From positions 10,428,120 to 10,492,119 of the forward strand of contig CP053149.1 in assembly GCA_014607495.2 (NCBI GenBank): DNA of 64,000 bases, in the 5' to 3' direction. The notes beneath the pieces were generated by a model. The model had not been told where the DNA came from. It did no database searches and saw nothing but the letters and a program-made list of their open reading frames with translations. Positions 1 through 10,519 of the stretch are shown here, piece after piece; within the stretch, counting starts at the first letter, position 1; each line of letters opens with the position of its first letter. The stretch comes from Carposina sasakii (Eukaryota; Arthropoda; Insecta; Lepidoptera; Carposinidae). Made by a program: the position numbers and the translations under genes.

Positions 1-2640
1 TTACGGTTGTATAATCCCGGTATAGTTCCCGCAAGCTCAGTGCATGTGCAGCTGCCGACCAGGTCTTACCCTTAGTCCCCTTCGACACTATAAATACCTT
101 TACCTAGTAAGAGACAAAAAAAATCAGAATAACGGTGAGATTTTCGAAAAAAATGCGAGAATGTGGGAAACGGACGGTTGCCGTTTCCCGGGGTAGATAG
201 CAGAATGACCCCGTTTTTAAGAAAAATAAACATCGAAAGAAATATGGACAATTAATGTCAAGATTGATGTAGAGGATCGTACGGAATGAAAAGCTTCTGT
301 TTTTTTAAGCTTTTTATTTTCTGACAATTTTTACTTTTCCCATGCATTACAAAAAAGCGGGTGGGGCTGTGTCGGGGCACACGGCCGTTGGTTTTAACGT
401 GAAACGTCTATGTCAGCGAATCGCTTTTAAAGTAAAAGATTGTGAAAACAAGATACGCTGTTTTAAGTATTTTAATAAAAAAAGAACAGGTACGTAATAG
501 AAACATAAAATACATAGCAAATGTTTTATATTTAGACTTTCTGGTTATTTTAAATAGCAGCCGCCCAACTTCGTCCGCGTGAGGGGGCGTTGTACCCGTG
601 CGAAGCCGGGCAGGTTGTTGTATAAAGCCTTCCTTGGTAAATGGGCTATCTAACATGAAAGAATTTTTCAAATCAGACCAAGTTCCTGAATTAGCGCGTT
701 CAAACAAACAAACAAACAAACTCTTCAGCTTTATAATATTAGTATAGATATAAAACTGTCCAAATTACACTTATTTTTGTATAAATCAATCGGTTCAAAT
801 AAACTTGACAAACACACGAAAGAATCACCACGCTATAAAGTCGGAGTCACGAGTTACACTGAATAGACAAAGCCGGTTTCGCACTCGCAGTATCCCTCCC
901 CCGCCCCCCGCTTGACCCCGACACGAACTCAATGTTAACAGCGAGCTGACTATATAAGTGAAATATTTACACCACATTTTTGTTTCTAAGACCAATAGTT
1001 TTTTAATTATTAAGGTACGATGATATAGACCTTTTCGTTACGGTCCAGTTTTTAAACCTGGTACCCGTATGTGTCGGCGCGATTTTAAAGACGTTTCACG
1101 TCAAAAATATGCAATATCATATTGAGATTTTTTTTAAATTCTACATTGTTGATATACGTACCTACCTAACTACATAATACCTAGTAAAATGAAAATAAGA
1201 ACAGTGAATGTCCTTATCTAATAAAAAATATTTAAAGTAGGTTCCTAAATAAATTTTACCTTTAACAGGTTCAAGTAAAAACAAATACTTAGGCATCCTC
1301 ATCAAAACATTACCTATCCTAAAAAGTGCATGTTTCAAATATCCTATAAATAACGAGCGTTATGTATTAGTAAGTGAAACCGCGGTACATAGCCAAGTAT
1401 AGCACAGGGCGAGGGTGAAAGGTGGTGACGACGCACCGGCTTTACCGCGTGTGCCCAAATCTCAGCTGTTACCGTCTGCTACTGTACAGGATGATGCGTA
1501 AACCACGGATATTATATTTTAACGTATGTAGTTAGTAACGAAAAGTGGAAAAAAATATAAATAGGTATCAAAATTGTGTCAATAAACTATTCTCTTAACA
1601 CGCTGTTATTTTATTTCTCTGTAGGAAATGTGGATCGTTTATTTGCCTACACATTTATTGCAAAACATATATATTTTATGTCATTATAGTTTGATTACAA
1701 TATTTTTGATTATTATGTATGACGTTTCAAAAAATTTGCATCTCTAAATAAGTACTACATACCCCAATAATTAAACTAAAAATCAATACACCTAAGGATA
1801 AAGTTTAGTACCATCAAGATAAATCGAATGAAAGTATTTTTTTAATACCACCTGTATATAAAACCCAATCCATCTGTATTAAAATTGTTTATAAAAGCGT
1901 TGAATGGCCCTGTGCGCTTTATATAGAACTCTACAGCTATGCCATTATTTAAAATTAAACTCACTTACCTGCAAGCTGGTATTTAAACAGAAAGATCGTA
2001 ACACGCATTACACAACTTAAAAGTATTACAAATAAAAACTGTATTACACCTTCATAAAATCCATATTACATCCAACAATTTTTTTCGTAGTAACTGCGCT
2101 ACGTACCACCTCAGATCGAAAATGACGTGAACATAAACACCGAACCATTACTTGAGCTGTTTCAGCTCTGAGCGTCAAAACAATGAATGGGGGAGACCCT
2201 AATCGAGGGGCTCGGTTCGAAAATGTATTAAGTGGCTTGGGGTTGTTTATTTCAGGGGACGCAGTGTGTAGTTATGCCGTTTTGGCAGGTGAGGGTAGCT
2301 CGGTGCAGATGTGCGATTCGGGTACAGACATGTGATTCTGCATGCCAGCTGCGTGTACTGCACTGATTGTATTCAGGGGTCGATCGGTCGTGGGTGCGCT
2401 TTGTGCGTATGTGGAGGTAGCTGGTAGACAATGATACAATATCCTCGCTGCAACAATGGCTGTCAGGTGTGCGGTGTTGCAAGATACTGATGCTGCATTA
2501 CCTCTGTTCCTGGTTCAGTGCAATGTTCTAGCTAATGTCTGTTGCATGTTAATGTTTTGACTATCATTAAGCAAGTATGGTCTTGGCATATCTGCATACA
2601 AGTGAATATAGATAGATAGGAATATCTATATTATATGATA
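1..2640. other. Upstream intergenic DNA, no gene recognised
   Basis: The sequence is AT-rich. A short relic at about 545-625 carries the 'CCCGTGCGAAGCCGGGCAGG' signature common at repeat ends in Lepidoptera. The stretch 2160-2500 is unusually T/G-rich on the + strand and its small antisense ORF (2252-2482) has no recognisable motif. A TATATAAG at about 950 has no ORF behind it. Confidence 0.5.
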
Positions 2641-2654
2641 ACAAACAAACATAG

Positions 2655-2975
2655 GTATTATAAATGCGAAAGTAACTAGGTGTGTATATCTGTCGCGCTT
2701 TCATGCCACGATGAATAAACCGATTTGCATTAAATTTGGTACAGAAATAGTCTAAAGCCTGAGGATAGATATAGGCTACTTTTTAACGTAAAAAAAGGGC
2801 TATAAGGGGTCGAAATAAAGAATGCAAGTTCATTTGGAAATTACATCATTTTTGAAATAAGAAGCTTAAAACTATTTTTTGGCTTTTGATTAGATAAAAA
2901 TTAGGTTTAATTTTAGTTTTTCTTAAAGTTTAAATAGCAGATAACGCGGACGAAGTCGTGGGCGTCCACTAGTAA
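2655..2975 (+). repeat. Interspersed repeat, 'ATAAATGCGAAAG ... GCGGACGAAGTCG' family, copy 1
   Basis: It starts with a 'tataaatgcgaaagtaac' head followed by 'ccgatttgcattaaatttgg', and ends with 'gcggacgaagtcgtgggcg'. The same head, core and tail recur at 15660-15845, with decayed pieces at 47165-47315 and 59590-59627. The architecture is common in lepidopteran genomes. No coding capacity is seen; the class is not resolved here. Confidence 0.7.
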
Positions 2976-3189
2976 TTTATACACAAAAATTCTTATACAG
3001 TGGATTTGTTAATGCGGGACTATTACCTATACAGAAGCACATGAAACTGTAAGTAGTTTGATGTTTCGTAAAGTTGTGTTATACTTACCTATACATCAAT
3101 ACAATACATAGATACATACCTACTTTACAAATGTAGAGTTATCATTTCTTATTTAATAATCCAAACTTTACTTTATTCTCTTTCTTAAT

Positions 3190-3672
3190 ATACATGATAT
3201 GTGTGACAGCCAGGCAAATACTGATATACTGAACAAGTACCATTGTTTTGAGTTATACGATAGTGTTATTACTCGCAGAAATTTAATTTTTGGTTTGATT
3301 ATACGCAATGTTTGCTTTTCGCGCCAATTGTATCGGGCGATCCTGTGACTAGTTAAATGAGCTTATTGGTCATTGTGTGATACATTGCTGTTTTTTAGAT
3401 CACTTGTGACTCTACTTTGAGGTTAATCAGTTAATTAATCTTTTGTGAGAGCAACTTTTTTTTTCAAATCATCGATAGGTTAAAATTTTGTTTTCAAATC
3501 ATTATATAAGGCCTACTTAAACGAACCACAAAATTTTTTTCCTGAAAAAATAGAAAAAAAGTCGGAAAATTTTGGAATTTTCCTGCGAAAATTTTCACTG
3601 GTTTTCATCTCAGAATCATGGTCTGAAGTCACCATATCAATATTTGCCTGGCTGTCACAAACACCCTGTATA
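3190..3672 (-). mobile_element. MITE family E (CAGGCAAATATTG ends), copy 1
   Basis: This non-autonomous DNA transposon has long terminal inverted repeats built from 'tgtgacagccaggcaaata'. The outer end is caccctgtata on the right and a decayed tacatgatat on the left. Sister copies lie at 21982-22434 and 41816-42326 in the opposite orientation. Flanking TA is consistent with a TA target duplication. No transposase ORF is present. Confidence 0.75.
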
Positions 3673-3679
3673 GGTAGTT

Positions 3680-5230
3680 TTATATAGATTTTTACGTTTG
3701 TATTACGTACCTAAGTATTATATTAATTATTTCAGTTAATGTTATGAGTTCGTAAACTGAGATTAAGCACACATTGTTTTCTCATTATTATAAACATTTT
3801 CATTTTCTTTGGTCATAAGACGTCATTTGCGTGTATTCCCGTTGGCCATGTTGACGTAAATACTTTATAGCTACATTGTACCTATGTAAGTTACTAACTT
3901 ATATTGTCGCGGAATTATCAGTTTTGTGTTGAACTTTTTAATTAAGTAAAGCAAGTTTAAATATGTAAATATAAAAAATTGATTTTATCTCCATTTTGTC
4001 TTTTTACTAAATGAACAAACCGGTGAACATACAATTTTACACATATTAATATGTAAATCGACATCCATTCAACACTTCCCACATTGTAAATCGTACATAG
4101 CGACATGAAGGAACTCCGCAGTAACCATCATAAGTTTGCCGTGGAAATACACAGAAACTACGCTACCCTAGTGAAATTTTCTGTAAAACAGATAGACAGT
4201 AGCGCTGTTGCGAAGTTGTGTTAAAATTGGTTTTTCAACCGCCGCTTTGACATTGAGCATCACCTGCCGGCCGCCATAGGGCACCGCGCGTGCGCGACCG
4301 TTACGCACGCGCCAGCCCCCGGCCGCACCTGGCTGCAGATAACTTCACACTGGAATGCCGCCCAAACACCTATTAACGATTTAATTGCGATCTGCGCATC
4401 CTTATTTTGTTTATGTGCGCATGCATTTTCGCGGGCTTCTGTTTGCAGGTTTACTGGTGGTCAGGTTTTGGTGGTTTATCTGCGTTTGATTGGATTTGGT
4501 TGCAGTATGTCGATATATTTGCCCTATGATCGCTGAAATTTACTTTACACAGCTAACTTATGGATTCCAAATACCAAATGAAATGTTAACATTTTGGAAT
4601 TCTGAGTTCAATAACTTATTTATAGTTAAAATAATTGTTTAATTAACCAAAAATAATAATTAATTCTGTGTCAAAAAAAGCCTATCATCCTGTAGTTACT
4701 CCGCTATCTGTCAAACGCCACATTCTCGAATAATTTTGTCACAAACTTACCTAATTAAGTACCAGTCGACAAATAATTTGTTATGCTCTATCAAAACCGA
4801 TAAATTTAATAGAGAACGCATTTATCGTCATGTCACTCAAATTATTTTGTTTAACTAACTAAATGTTGTTTACCGGCATCTTCCGGTGCGTGATTGTTTA
4901 CGTTTCCCAAGCGTAAGTGAGATAAGTACCGCTAAGTACCACCGGCCATTCATTCAAGGGAAACCCAATTAACTAACGATTGACACTTTATTTGCCTGAG
5001 CTTTCATCGACAGATCGTATAACTGATGAGATTGAGATAATATGATCATTACAGACCATGCATTACATCCTGTATTTGTATATATGTATATTAAAATGTT
5101 TACTAGTATGTATTGTGCTCCATTTTCCTAATTAAGTAGAAAGGAGAATCCATTAGCAGCAAATTTCCAGATTTTTTCCTTAACATTTAATTTAATTCCA
5201 ATTAAGTACAATACCTATGCTCTGCTATGC
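3680..5230. other. Intergenic DNA with a GC-rich islet
   Basis: No gene is seen. A GC-rich islet at 4257-4335 stands out from AT-rich flanks and carries CACCTG at 4261-4266 and 4326-4331. It is a candidate cis-regulatory element of the downstream Snail-family gene, by inference only. Confidence 0.35.
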
Positions 5231-5264
5231 CCTGGGAGTGAAAAAAAACATATAATACTACATC

Positions 5265-5456
5265 CCGGGCATTTACAAGTCAGTACAAGAGGGTCTTGGT
5301 GTTTTGTAGGCGATGGGCTGACACCTGTCACTAATAACTTGTACATCTTAAACCCTCAGTCAGAAGTACATGTGGTCCTATCGGCCCTTGGTGCTATGCC
5401 TGCCCCGTAAGGGGTGGAAGCGTGATTATATGTATGTATGTATGTATGTATGTATA
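5265..5456 (+). repeat. SINE-like repeat with (TATG)n tail
   Basis: The segment ends in 'gccccgtaaggggtggaagc' (a small CCCC/GGGG hairpin) and runs into six TATG units at 5429-5456. A repeat with a simple tail is typical of a retroposon 3' end. The left boundary is uncertain and no tRNA head is recognised. Confidence 0.45.
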
Positions 5457-6448
5457 GGTATATAATACTTAACCATGGAAATAAATGCACACAAGAACAC
5501 TAATAATTTTGTTGATTGTCGGTCATTGCGATTGGTTACAGTTGTGCTAAATGTAATCGAGTAACTGACGTCGATTACATGTCGATTCCTTGACACATAT
5601 CGCGGCTGAGTCATGCAGTTTCTCTCCAACCCTCATCATCGTGATAGCGATCGTCATCGTCATGGCTGACCGTTGAACTTGCGATGCTTACAAAGCACCA
5701 GTCATTCTAAGGGCCAGCGGAAATCTAGCCTAGTCAAAGAAAGTGCAAGTAACATAACTACCTATTGGTGTGTCGGGTTTTCAACCGACTTTAGTTGAGT
5801 GTCGTAATGTCAAATATTGTATTTCTGAAGAAGATATATAAAACTACTTATGCTCTTGGTCTAACTAGACTAGACCAATTGGTTAGTTTCGGTTTTGTCA
5901 TCAAAATATTGTGCTTTTTGTGTCGAATAATACATTCTAATATGCTATAGTGATTACACATAATTTGCAGTTAACGTACATTCTAGGAAGAATAAGCACA
6001 ATGATTCCCTATTGTTACCTTTGGCAAGTAACGTTGGAAAACAAGTTTCTGTGAGAATGGCCAAATTACCCCGGGAACCGCCTGACCTGTGGGAATGAAC
6101 ACTGGTCGCCTAAAACGCGCACAAAGAACTATGACCGATGTATTTCCGTGTTGCAAGGGGTGCTATCTCGTTTGATACATAAGGAAGTATTTTGTTCGCA
6201 CAAACGGGTTGCGTAGCTTTCCGGTTATGTAATCTTTGATTATTATTATTATTGTCAGCTGTCTGTCCGTGGATTCAATAGTTCACACTGTATTTGTTGT
6301 AAATAAATTATCAACTTTCTATCCAGAAAAGGGCCTTTTCATAGGGGTATTTCGTAAGATTTCAGCTTTGGTAGAAAGAGTATCTACTGAATCAGCTTTT
6401 GTAGGCTGACTTATGGTTGACTTACACATAACATAACATAACACACGC

Positions 6449-6505
6449 GGTTGTGTATTCCCGAAATAGGGTAGCCAGAACTACAGGATCTTAAAGGAGA
6501 TCACA
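6449..6505 (+). repeat. Family B interspersed repeat, 5' fragment
   Basis: 'gtattcccgaaatagggtag' and 'ccagaact.caggat' match the start of the longer copies at 34492-34675 and 52100-52203 (minus). It is directly followed by a CA-rich stretch and the SINE at 6502-6745. Confidence 0.6.
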
Positions 6506-6745
6506 CACACACATTGACACACTTCACAACACATTAACTTAGTCCCACATTAAGATCCATAAGGTCTTGTGTCGTGGGTATTAAGCAACGGTATATAAAT
6601 AAAATACATAAGTATAGAAACATCCATGACTCGGAAACAAACATCAATATTCATCATATCAATGTTTGCACCTACCGGGATTCGAACCCAGGACCAATGG
6701 CGTCGCAGGCAGGGCCACTACGAGTACTAGACCATTCGGCCGTCA
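6502..6745 (-). mobile_element. tRNA-derived SINE, copy 1
   Basis: Read on the minus strand, it contains a pol III box B (GGGTTCGAATCCC, at 6677-6689 on the window) preceded by a decayed box A region (6711-6742), followed by a body shared with the copy at 50374-50602. Shared body segments include 'acaacggtatataaat' and 'gtcgtgggta'. It lacks a full tRNA cloverleaf, so it is not a functional tRNA gene. Confidence 0.7.
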
Positions 6746-6784
6746 ATAACAGAATAATCTTACGGTTAGAGTCCACGTATACTA

Positions 6785-6989
6785 GACTTTTTATCGGCCG
6801 ATAGTTTGGTCGGATTCTTAATCAGTATGAAGCAAATGGGCACATCACAGTCATAGGCCGATAAAAAGTTTGATGTGCTTCACAATTGCCTTCGAACTAA
6901 ACTATCGACGTAGTGATTAACTCAACTGTTTTATTGGCCCAATGTGCACACTAGCTACTAGATAGAAACTATCGGCCGATAGAAAGTCT
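6785..6989. mobile_element. MITE with ATCGGCCGAT-containing terminal inverted repeats
   Basis: The left end (6785-6808, starting agactttttatcggccgata) and right end (6966-6989) are inverted repeats of 24 bp with one mismatch, and each holds the palindrome ATCGGCCGAT. A third 'ggccgataaaaagt' copy lies inside at about 6854. The 205-bp size and lack of coding sequence fit a MITE. Confidence 0.65.
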
Positions 6990-7900
6990 GCAACTTGCGA
7001 TGTACTTACTTAAACAAAAACGTTTTTATATAAATCGTCAATTCACTTTATTTGGCACGAATGTATTACAATCAGCAGTACTTGCTACCGATACACGGCA
7101 CGATTATATCGACACGTTTGCATCGATAAGCTGATGCAGTTCGGTGGAACCTGACTGTGACATTGGCACCGATCTGATTATCACTAAATACGTGGACCAT
7201 AAGTAAAACACTTGATTAATTAATAAGAAAAATATTAAACAATAAAGGCGTATTATCACTGATCTTACTACTACCTACTACGTTAAATGTTATTCCCTCA
7301 ATAATAATTTTGCCTTGAGGGACATCAAACATAGTACGATAGGTATTTGGCTAACCATATTTATCGTTGCGTATTATGTAAAGAGTGTACAGGAAGCAGA
7401 ACAAGGTCGATAAAGTCGTCCGTGTGTACCTAGGTATAGACGGTGTGTCATCAGGGGTTTCATGTGACATGCCTGTTTTAGAACTAGGTCACTCAGTAAT
7501 AAACAGTAGGTACCTAGACTACCTAGGTGCCTAATATGTTATCATAAATATATTAATTTGTTATTTGTTAATATAGGTACTAGGTTCTTGTTCATATTTA
7601 GTTCTGACTGACGTTAGGTCCAATGAACCTAGACAATTTGAAAAAAAAATACTACGAACTACTACGAATTCAATATGCACCATGGAGCCTGGTATCAAAT
7701 AAATTAGCACAAAGGACCGCTGTTCGACGCTCAGATGTTCAGACCCTAGTTATTTGTATAAAATGCGTCTGCGTCTGGACAAAGAAAAATTTGGACCGTT
7801 TTGAGACGCAATGGCTTAGTTCAAAGGTGCTTAACCCCAAGAGCTGCGCAAAAAATGCGTTGCTGGCAGCTCGGTCGGTCCACGGCGGAGGCTGTGCCGG
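6990..7900. other. Upstream flank of the Snail-family promoter
   Basis: AT-rich and free of recognisable repeats until about 7850, where GC content rises sharply into the promoter. Small ORFs crossing 7623-8065 on both strands are products of the GC-rich promoter and are not supported as genes. Confidence 0.4.
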
Positions 7901-8013
7901 CAGGTGCCGCCCCGCGCACGGATTGGGTCGCCCGCACGTGCGCACCCCGCGCCGCCACCTGGCCCGACCTGACGGGGAGCCCTTATAAGCGCGGGCCTTC
8001 CCTCGCCGCACCA
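7901..8013 (+). promoter_or_regulatory. TATA-box promoter with E-box cluster for the Snail-family gene
   Basis: A TATAAG box lies at 7984-7989, about 29 bp before a pyrimidine-rich candidate start (ccActcc, A at 8013). This spacing is normal for an RNA polymerase II TATA promoter. The 110 bp upstream are GC-rich, unlike the AT-rich surroundings, and hold three E-boxes: CAGGTG at 7901-7906, CACGTG at 7935-7940 and CACCTG at 7956-7961. CAGGTG/CACCTG is the core bound by Snail-family fingers and by some bHLH dimers, so auto- or cross-regulation is plausible. The TATA box and E-boxes are seen directly; the start site and regulators are inferred. Confidence 0.6.
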
Positions 8014-8181
8014 CTCCGAGCTTTACCGCCGCACTGAGAACACGTACTGCCGTACTGCGACTCACGCGCCGATACGACTACGTGCTTACAACTTGTGATG
8101 ATCGGACTTGTACCCTTGTGAACTTTGTGAATTTTTCGACAAGTACTATTATTGTTTTGGTGATTTAGTGTATAGTGCAAG
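8013..8181 (+). other. Predicted 5' UTR with a short upstream ORF
   Basis: This is the stretch between the inferred transcription start and the ATG at 8182. It contains an upstream ORF at 8098-8121 (seven codons then TGA) with a purine at -3, which could dampen translation of the main ORF. An in-frame TAG at 8173-8175 lies just before the main ATG, so the coding region cannot extend upstream in an unspliced transcript. The 5' boundary is inferred from the TATA position only. Confidence 0.45.
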
Positions 8182-8350
8182 ATGCTTGTGGAGGATTCGC
8201 AGATGTCTCGTGCATTGATGACGAAGAAGTATGCGCACTGTCCGCTGAAGAAGCGGCCGGTGTTGGTGCGGGAGGAGCGCCCGGCGACGCCGCCCACCAC
8301 TCCGCCACACCCCGCCCATCTCGCGACCACACTTTACTATGATTACCATT
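8182..8350 (+). other. Coding exon 1 of the Snail-family gene
   Basis: This exon encodes residues 1-56 plus the first base of codon 57, including the CPLKKRPV motif and a following Pro/Thr/His-rich stretch. It ends at a consensus donor (CATT|GTAAGT). Methionines at residues 8 and 13 are possible alternative starts that would keep the motif. Confidence 0.9.
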
Positions 8351-9682
8351 GTAAGTATTCATTTTCCTCAATTTTTTCATGTTTGAAAATTCCCGTAAAA
8401 AAATATCTGAGTCAAAAAATATTTATTACCTTAACAAATATCCAAAAATATTAAATTTAAAGTAACTTTTTAGATATCTCTTCCCAAAAATAATTTGCTA
8501 TTTGCCCTTTACAAAATCACCTTACGAAATTTTTTGTGAAAAAAGAGTTTCACGGCAAAGTTATTAATATTACCTGCTATATATTTTCTGTGCACAATAA
8601 AGAATAAAGAAAGTAAAAAATACAGAAAGTATATTAACTTTAGTTAAATGAACTTTTTAATGATAATGAATCGCCTCGTTTCTTTTTCCTAACTAATATT
8701 TGGATTATAAATTAACAAAACCTTTTTTCTTGTCCTAGGTGATACAGAAAATGAAGAACCTGAAAATCTGAGCACAAAACCCGAAGACCTTTCAAAAACT
8801 GGCAACTATCCCAGCAAACCATCGTCCCCAGTGGCGGCCACGGCCACCATCGTGGTGAAGCCGGAGCCGCGCGCCTGGAGCCCGCAGCCCCCGCTGGAGT
8901 ACCTAGCGGCCTGCCGCGCACGCCTGCAACCAGAGCCACGCCGGCCTGCGCCGCACTACGCCTACCTGCCCACTCTGTACGCGCCTTACGCACCCCTCGA
9001 CGAGCTGTACGGAGCTGCCCCGGCACTATCGCCGCCGCACCCGACCCCGGTCTACCCGCACTACTCGCCCGCCTCACCGCCCTCCTCTTGCTCGCCGCCC
9101 CCTTGTCCGGAAGACCTCCGTTCTCCAGGATCAGTCTCCTCAGACTCTGGAGTCTCCGTATCGGCCCCGAGACGCCCCCGCTACCAGTGCCCCGACTGTG
9201 CAAAGTCCTACTCTACCTACTCTGGCCTCTCGAAACACCAGCAGTACCACTGCGCCGCCGCCGAGGGCAGTCTCGCACGCAAGTCTTTCAGCTGCAAGTA
9301 CTGCGCCAAAGTGTACACTTCCCTCGGAGCGCTGAAGATGCACATCCGCACGCACACTCTGCCGTGCAAGTGTCACATGTGCGGCAAAGCGTTCTCGCGG
9401 CCGTGGCTTCTGCAGGGCCACATCCGCACGCACACCGGCGAGAAGCCGTTTTCGTGCCACCACTGCCGGCGAGCGTTCGCGGACCGCTCCAACCTGCGCG
9501 CGCATCTTCAGACGCACTCCGACGTCAAGAAGTACTCCTGTACCGGCTGCGGAAAGACCTTCTCGCGGATGTCTCTGCTCAGCAAGCACGCGGAGGGCGG
9601 CTGCGGAGCCCCGGGCTCGCCCTACGAGTACCGGCCCGAGCTGATGCCCCCCGCGCCGCACGCCCCCGTGCACGCCTACTGA
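8182..9682 (+). CDS. Snail-family C2H2 zinc-finger transcriptional repressor (Escargot/Worniu-like), join(8182..8350,8739..9682)
   Basis: The two-exon gene encodes 370 aa; codon 57 (TGT) is split by the intron. The ATG at 8182 has A at -3 and an in-frame stop 9 nt upstream. Residues 20-27 are CPLKKRPV, the N-terminal motif of insect Snail, Escargot and Worniu. Residues 71-75 are PEDLS, a match to the CtBP co-repressor motif PxDLS; a second near-match, PEDLR, is at 180-184. A Pro/Tyr/Ser-rich linker leads to five fingers at about 207-227, 242-262, 268-288, 296-316 and 324-345. Fingers 1-4 are C-x2-C-x12-H-x3-H; finger 5 ends H-x4-C, as in known Snail-family proteins. [19 protein letters not shown] in fingers 3-4 is diagnostic. 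Family proteins are nuclear, bind CAGGTG and repress target genes (cell-state maintenance, neuroblast and epithelial programmes). Finger flanks (RYQCPDC, KSFSCK, EGGC) and the MLVE start favour Escargot/Worniu over Snail, but the paralogue is not settled. Length is a little short for the family. The family call is very secure. Confidence 0.97.
8351..8738 (+). other. Intron of the Snail-family gene (388 bp, phase 1)
   Basis: The intron starts GTAAGT and ends in a polypyrimidine tract with TAG (ccttttttcttgtcctag). A branch-point-like CTAAC/ACTAAT lies at 8689-8697. Joining the flanks keeps the frame from the N-terminal motif into the PEDLS and finger exon. It is AT-rich compared with the exons. 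Two AATAAA hexamers at 8596-8601 and 8603-8608 sit in a stretch resembling repeat 3' ends elsewhere in the window (12383-12400, 51257-51272). Confidence 0.9.
8739..9682 (+). other. Coding exon 2 of the Snail-family gene
   Basis: This exon encodes the rest of codon 57 to residue 370, covering PEDLS, the linker, all five zinc fingers and a 25-residue Pro/His/Tyr-rich tail ending in HAY and a TGA stop. It is strongly GC-rich with G/C third positions, in sharp contrast to the flanking AT-rich DNA. This composition also opens long shadow frames on both strands. Confidence 0.95.
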
Positions 9683-10515
9683 AAAGACTGACCGCCGTTC
9701 AAACGATCTCGATCTCTAGGCGTAGAACTCTACTAACACTCGCTCTATCATTACAATAATCTATTATTTAAAACTAAATTATTTTTGTATAAATGTTTTC
9801 TACTCGTCTTGCGTGTCTACTCTGTTAGAAACTGATAGTTGATATCGTGTGTGTAAGGGACCAATGTAAATTCCGACTAATAGTGTTGTAAGTTAGAATA
9901 AGTTAGCATTTAGGTGTATTCAGTTGCGTTAGTCGCGACTTCGCTAGTCATGTGGCATTTGCCGAGTGTCATACACTTATTGATACCTTACAATGTAATT
10001 ACGTATTTAGATTAAGCCATGTACAAAGTGCCTTAAAGTATAAATGATTAATATATTCTTTGAAAAATTTATAATAATATGGCCGAAGAAGTTATTATTG
10101 TAAAAATATACGTATTACCTATGAAGAGGCTAAATATCAGCCATTGCCGAATTGCGTTCCTTTCTGTTACCTCCGACACAGAAAATAAAAATATTATTGA
10201 ATTGAAACCTTTCTTTCATTCTCTAACCCTGAACTTGCACGACTTTATTTCCGCGACAAAAACCTAACTATTGTTATTTGTAAGTTCACTTCACGGAAAC
10301 CAATCACGAAAATGCTATTTATATAAGAAAAATACTTATAGCTAACTGTACTTTTCTGAACAGTGAAATAATAATATCAACTAGCGGGCCATTAGACACT
10401 ACAGTTTATACTGTCATGTTTGAAACAAACATTGTATGACAATCATAGAACTATTTGCTCGTACATATTCGGTTTATGTTTCTATGACTTCAATAAAGCT
10501 AAAACCACTAATTAG
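9683..10515 (+). other. Predicted 3' UTR of the Snail-family gene with candidate poly(A) signals
   Basis: AT-rich sequence follows the TGA. Canonical AATAAA signals occur at 10184-10189 and 10492-10497; either could define the transcript end, and the second would give a 3' UTR of about 0.83 kb. No other coding signal is seen. The end is inferred and needs transcript data. Confidence 0.45.
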
Positions 10516-10519
10516 GTTA

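Noticed and set aside
408..719. 103-aa antisense ORF
   Set aside because: Central part is a repeat relic (gtgcgaagccgggcagg); ends are low-complexity. Not supported as a gene.
940..1000. TATATAAG promoter-like site
   Set aside because: No ORF, splice signal or GC-rich promoter context downstream.
6677..6742. Possible tRNA genes (here, 12430-12483, 36220-36260 and 50537-50600)
   Set aside because: Box A and B are present but no complete cloverleaf, and each is attached to a shared repeat body or a target duplication; they are SINEs.
7623..8380. Several overlapping ORFs on both strands around the promoter and exon 1
   Set aside because: Produced by GC-rich promoter and exon sequence; only the 8182 frame has family motifs and joins exon 2 in frame.
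8712..9203. 163-aa antisense ORF across exon 2
   Set aside because: Shadow of the GC-rich Snail-family exon; Arg/Ala/Gly-rich with no domain.
9140..9673. 177-aa antisense ORF across the zinc-finger region
   Set aside because: Shadow frame opposite the zinc fingers; no independent support.
9088..9759. 223-aa + ORF in another frame over exon 2
   Set aside because: Out-of-frame reading of the zinc-finger exon; the real frame has all finger motifs.
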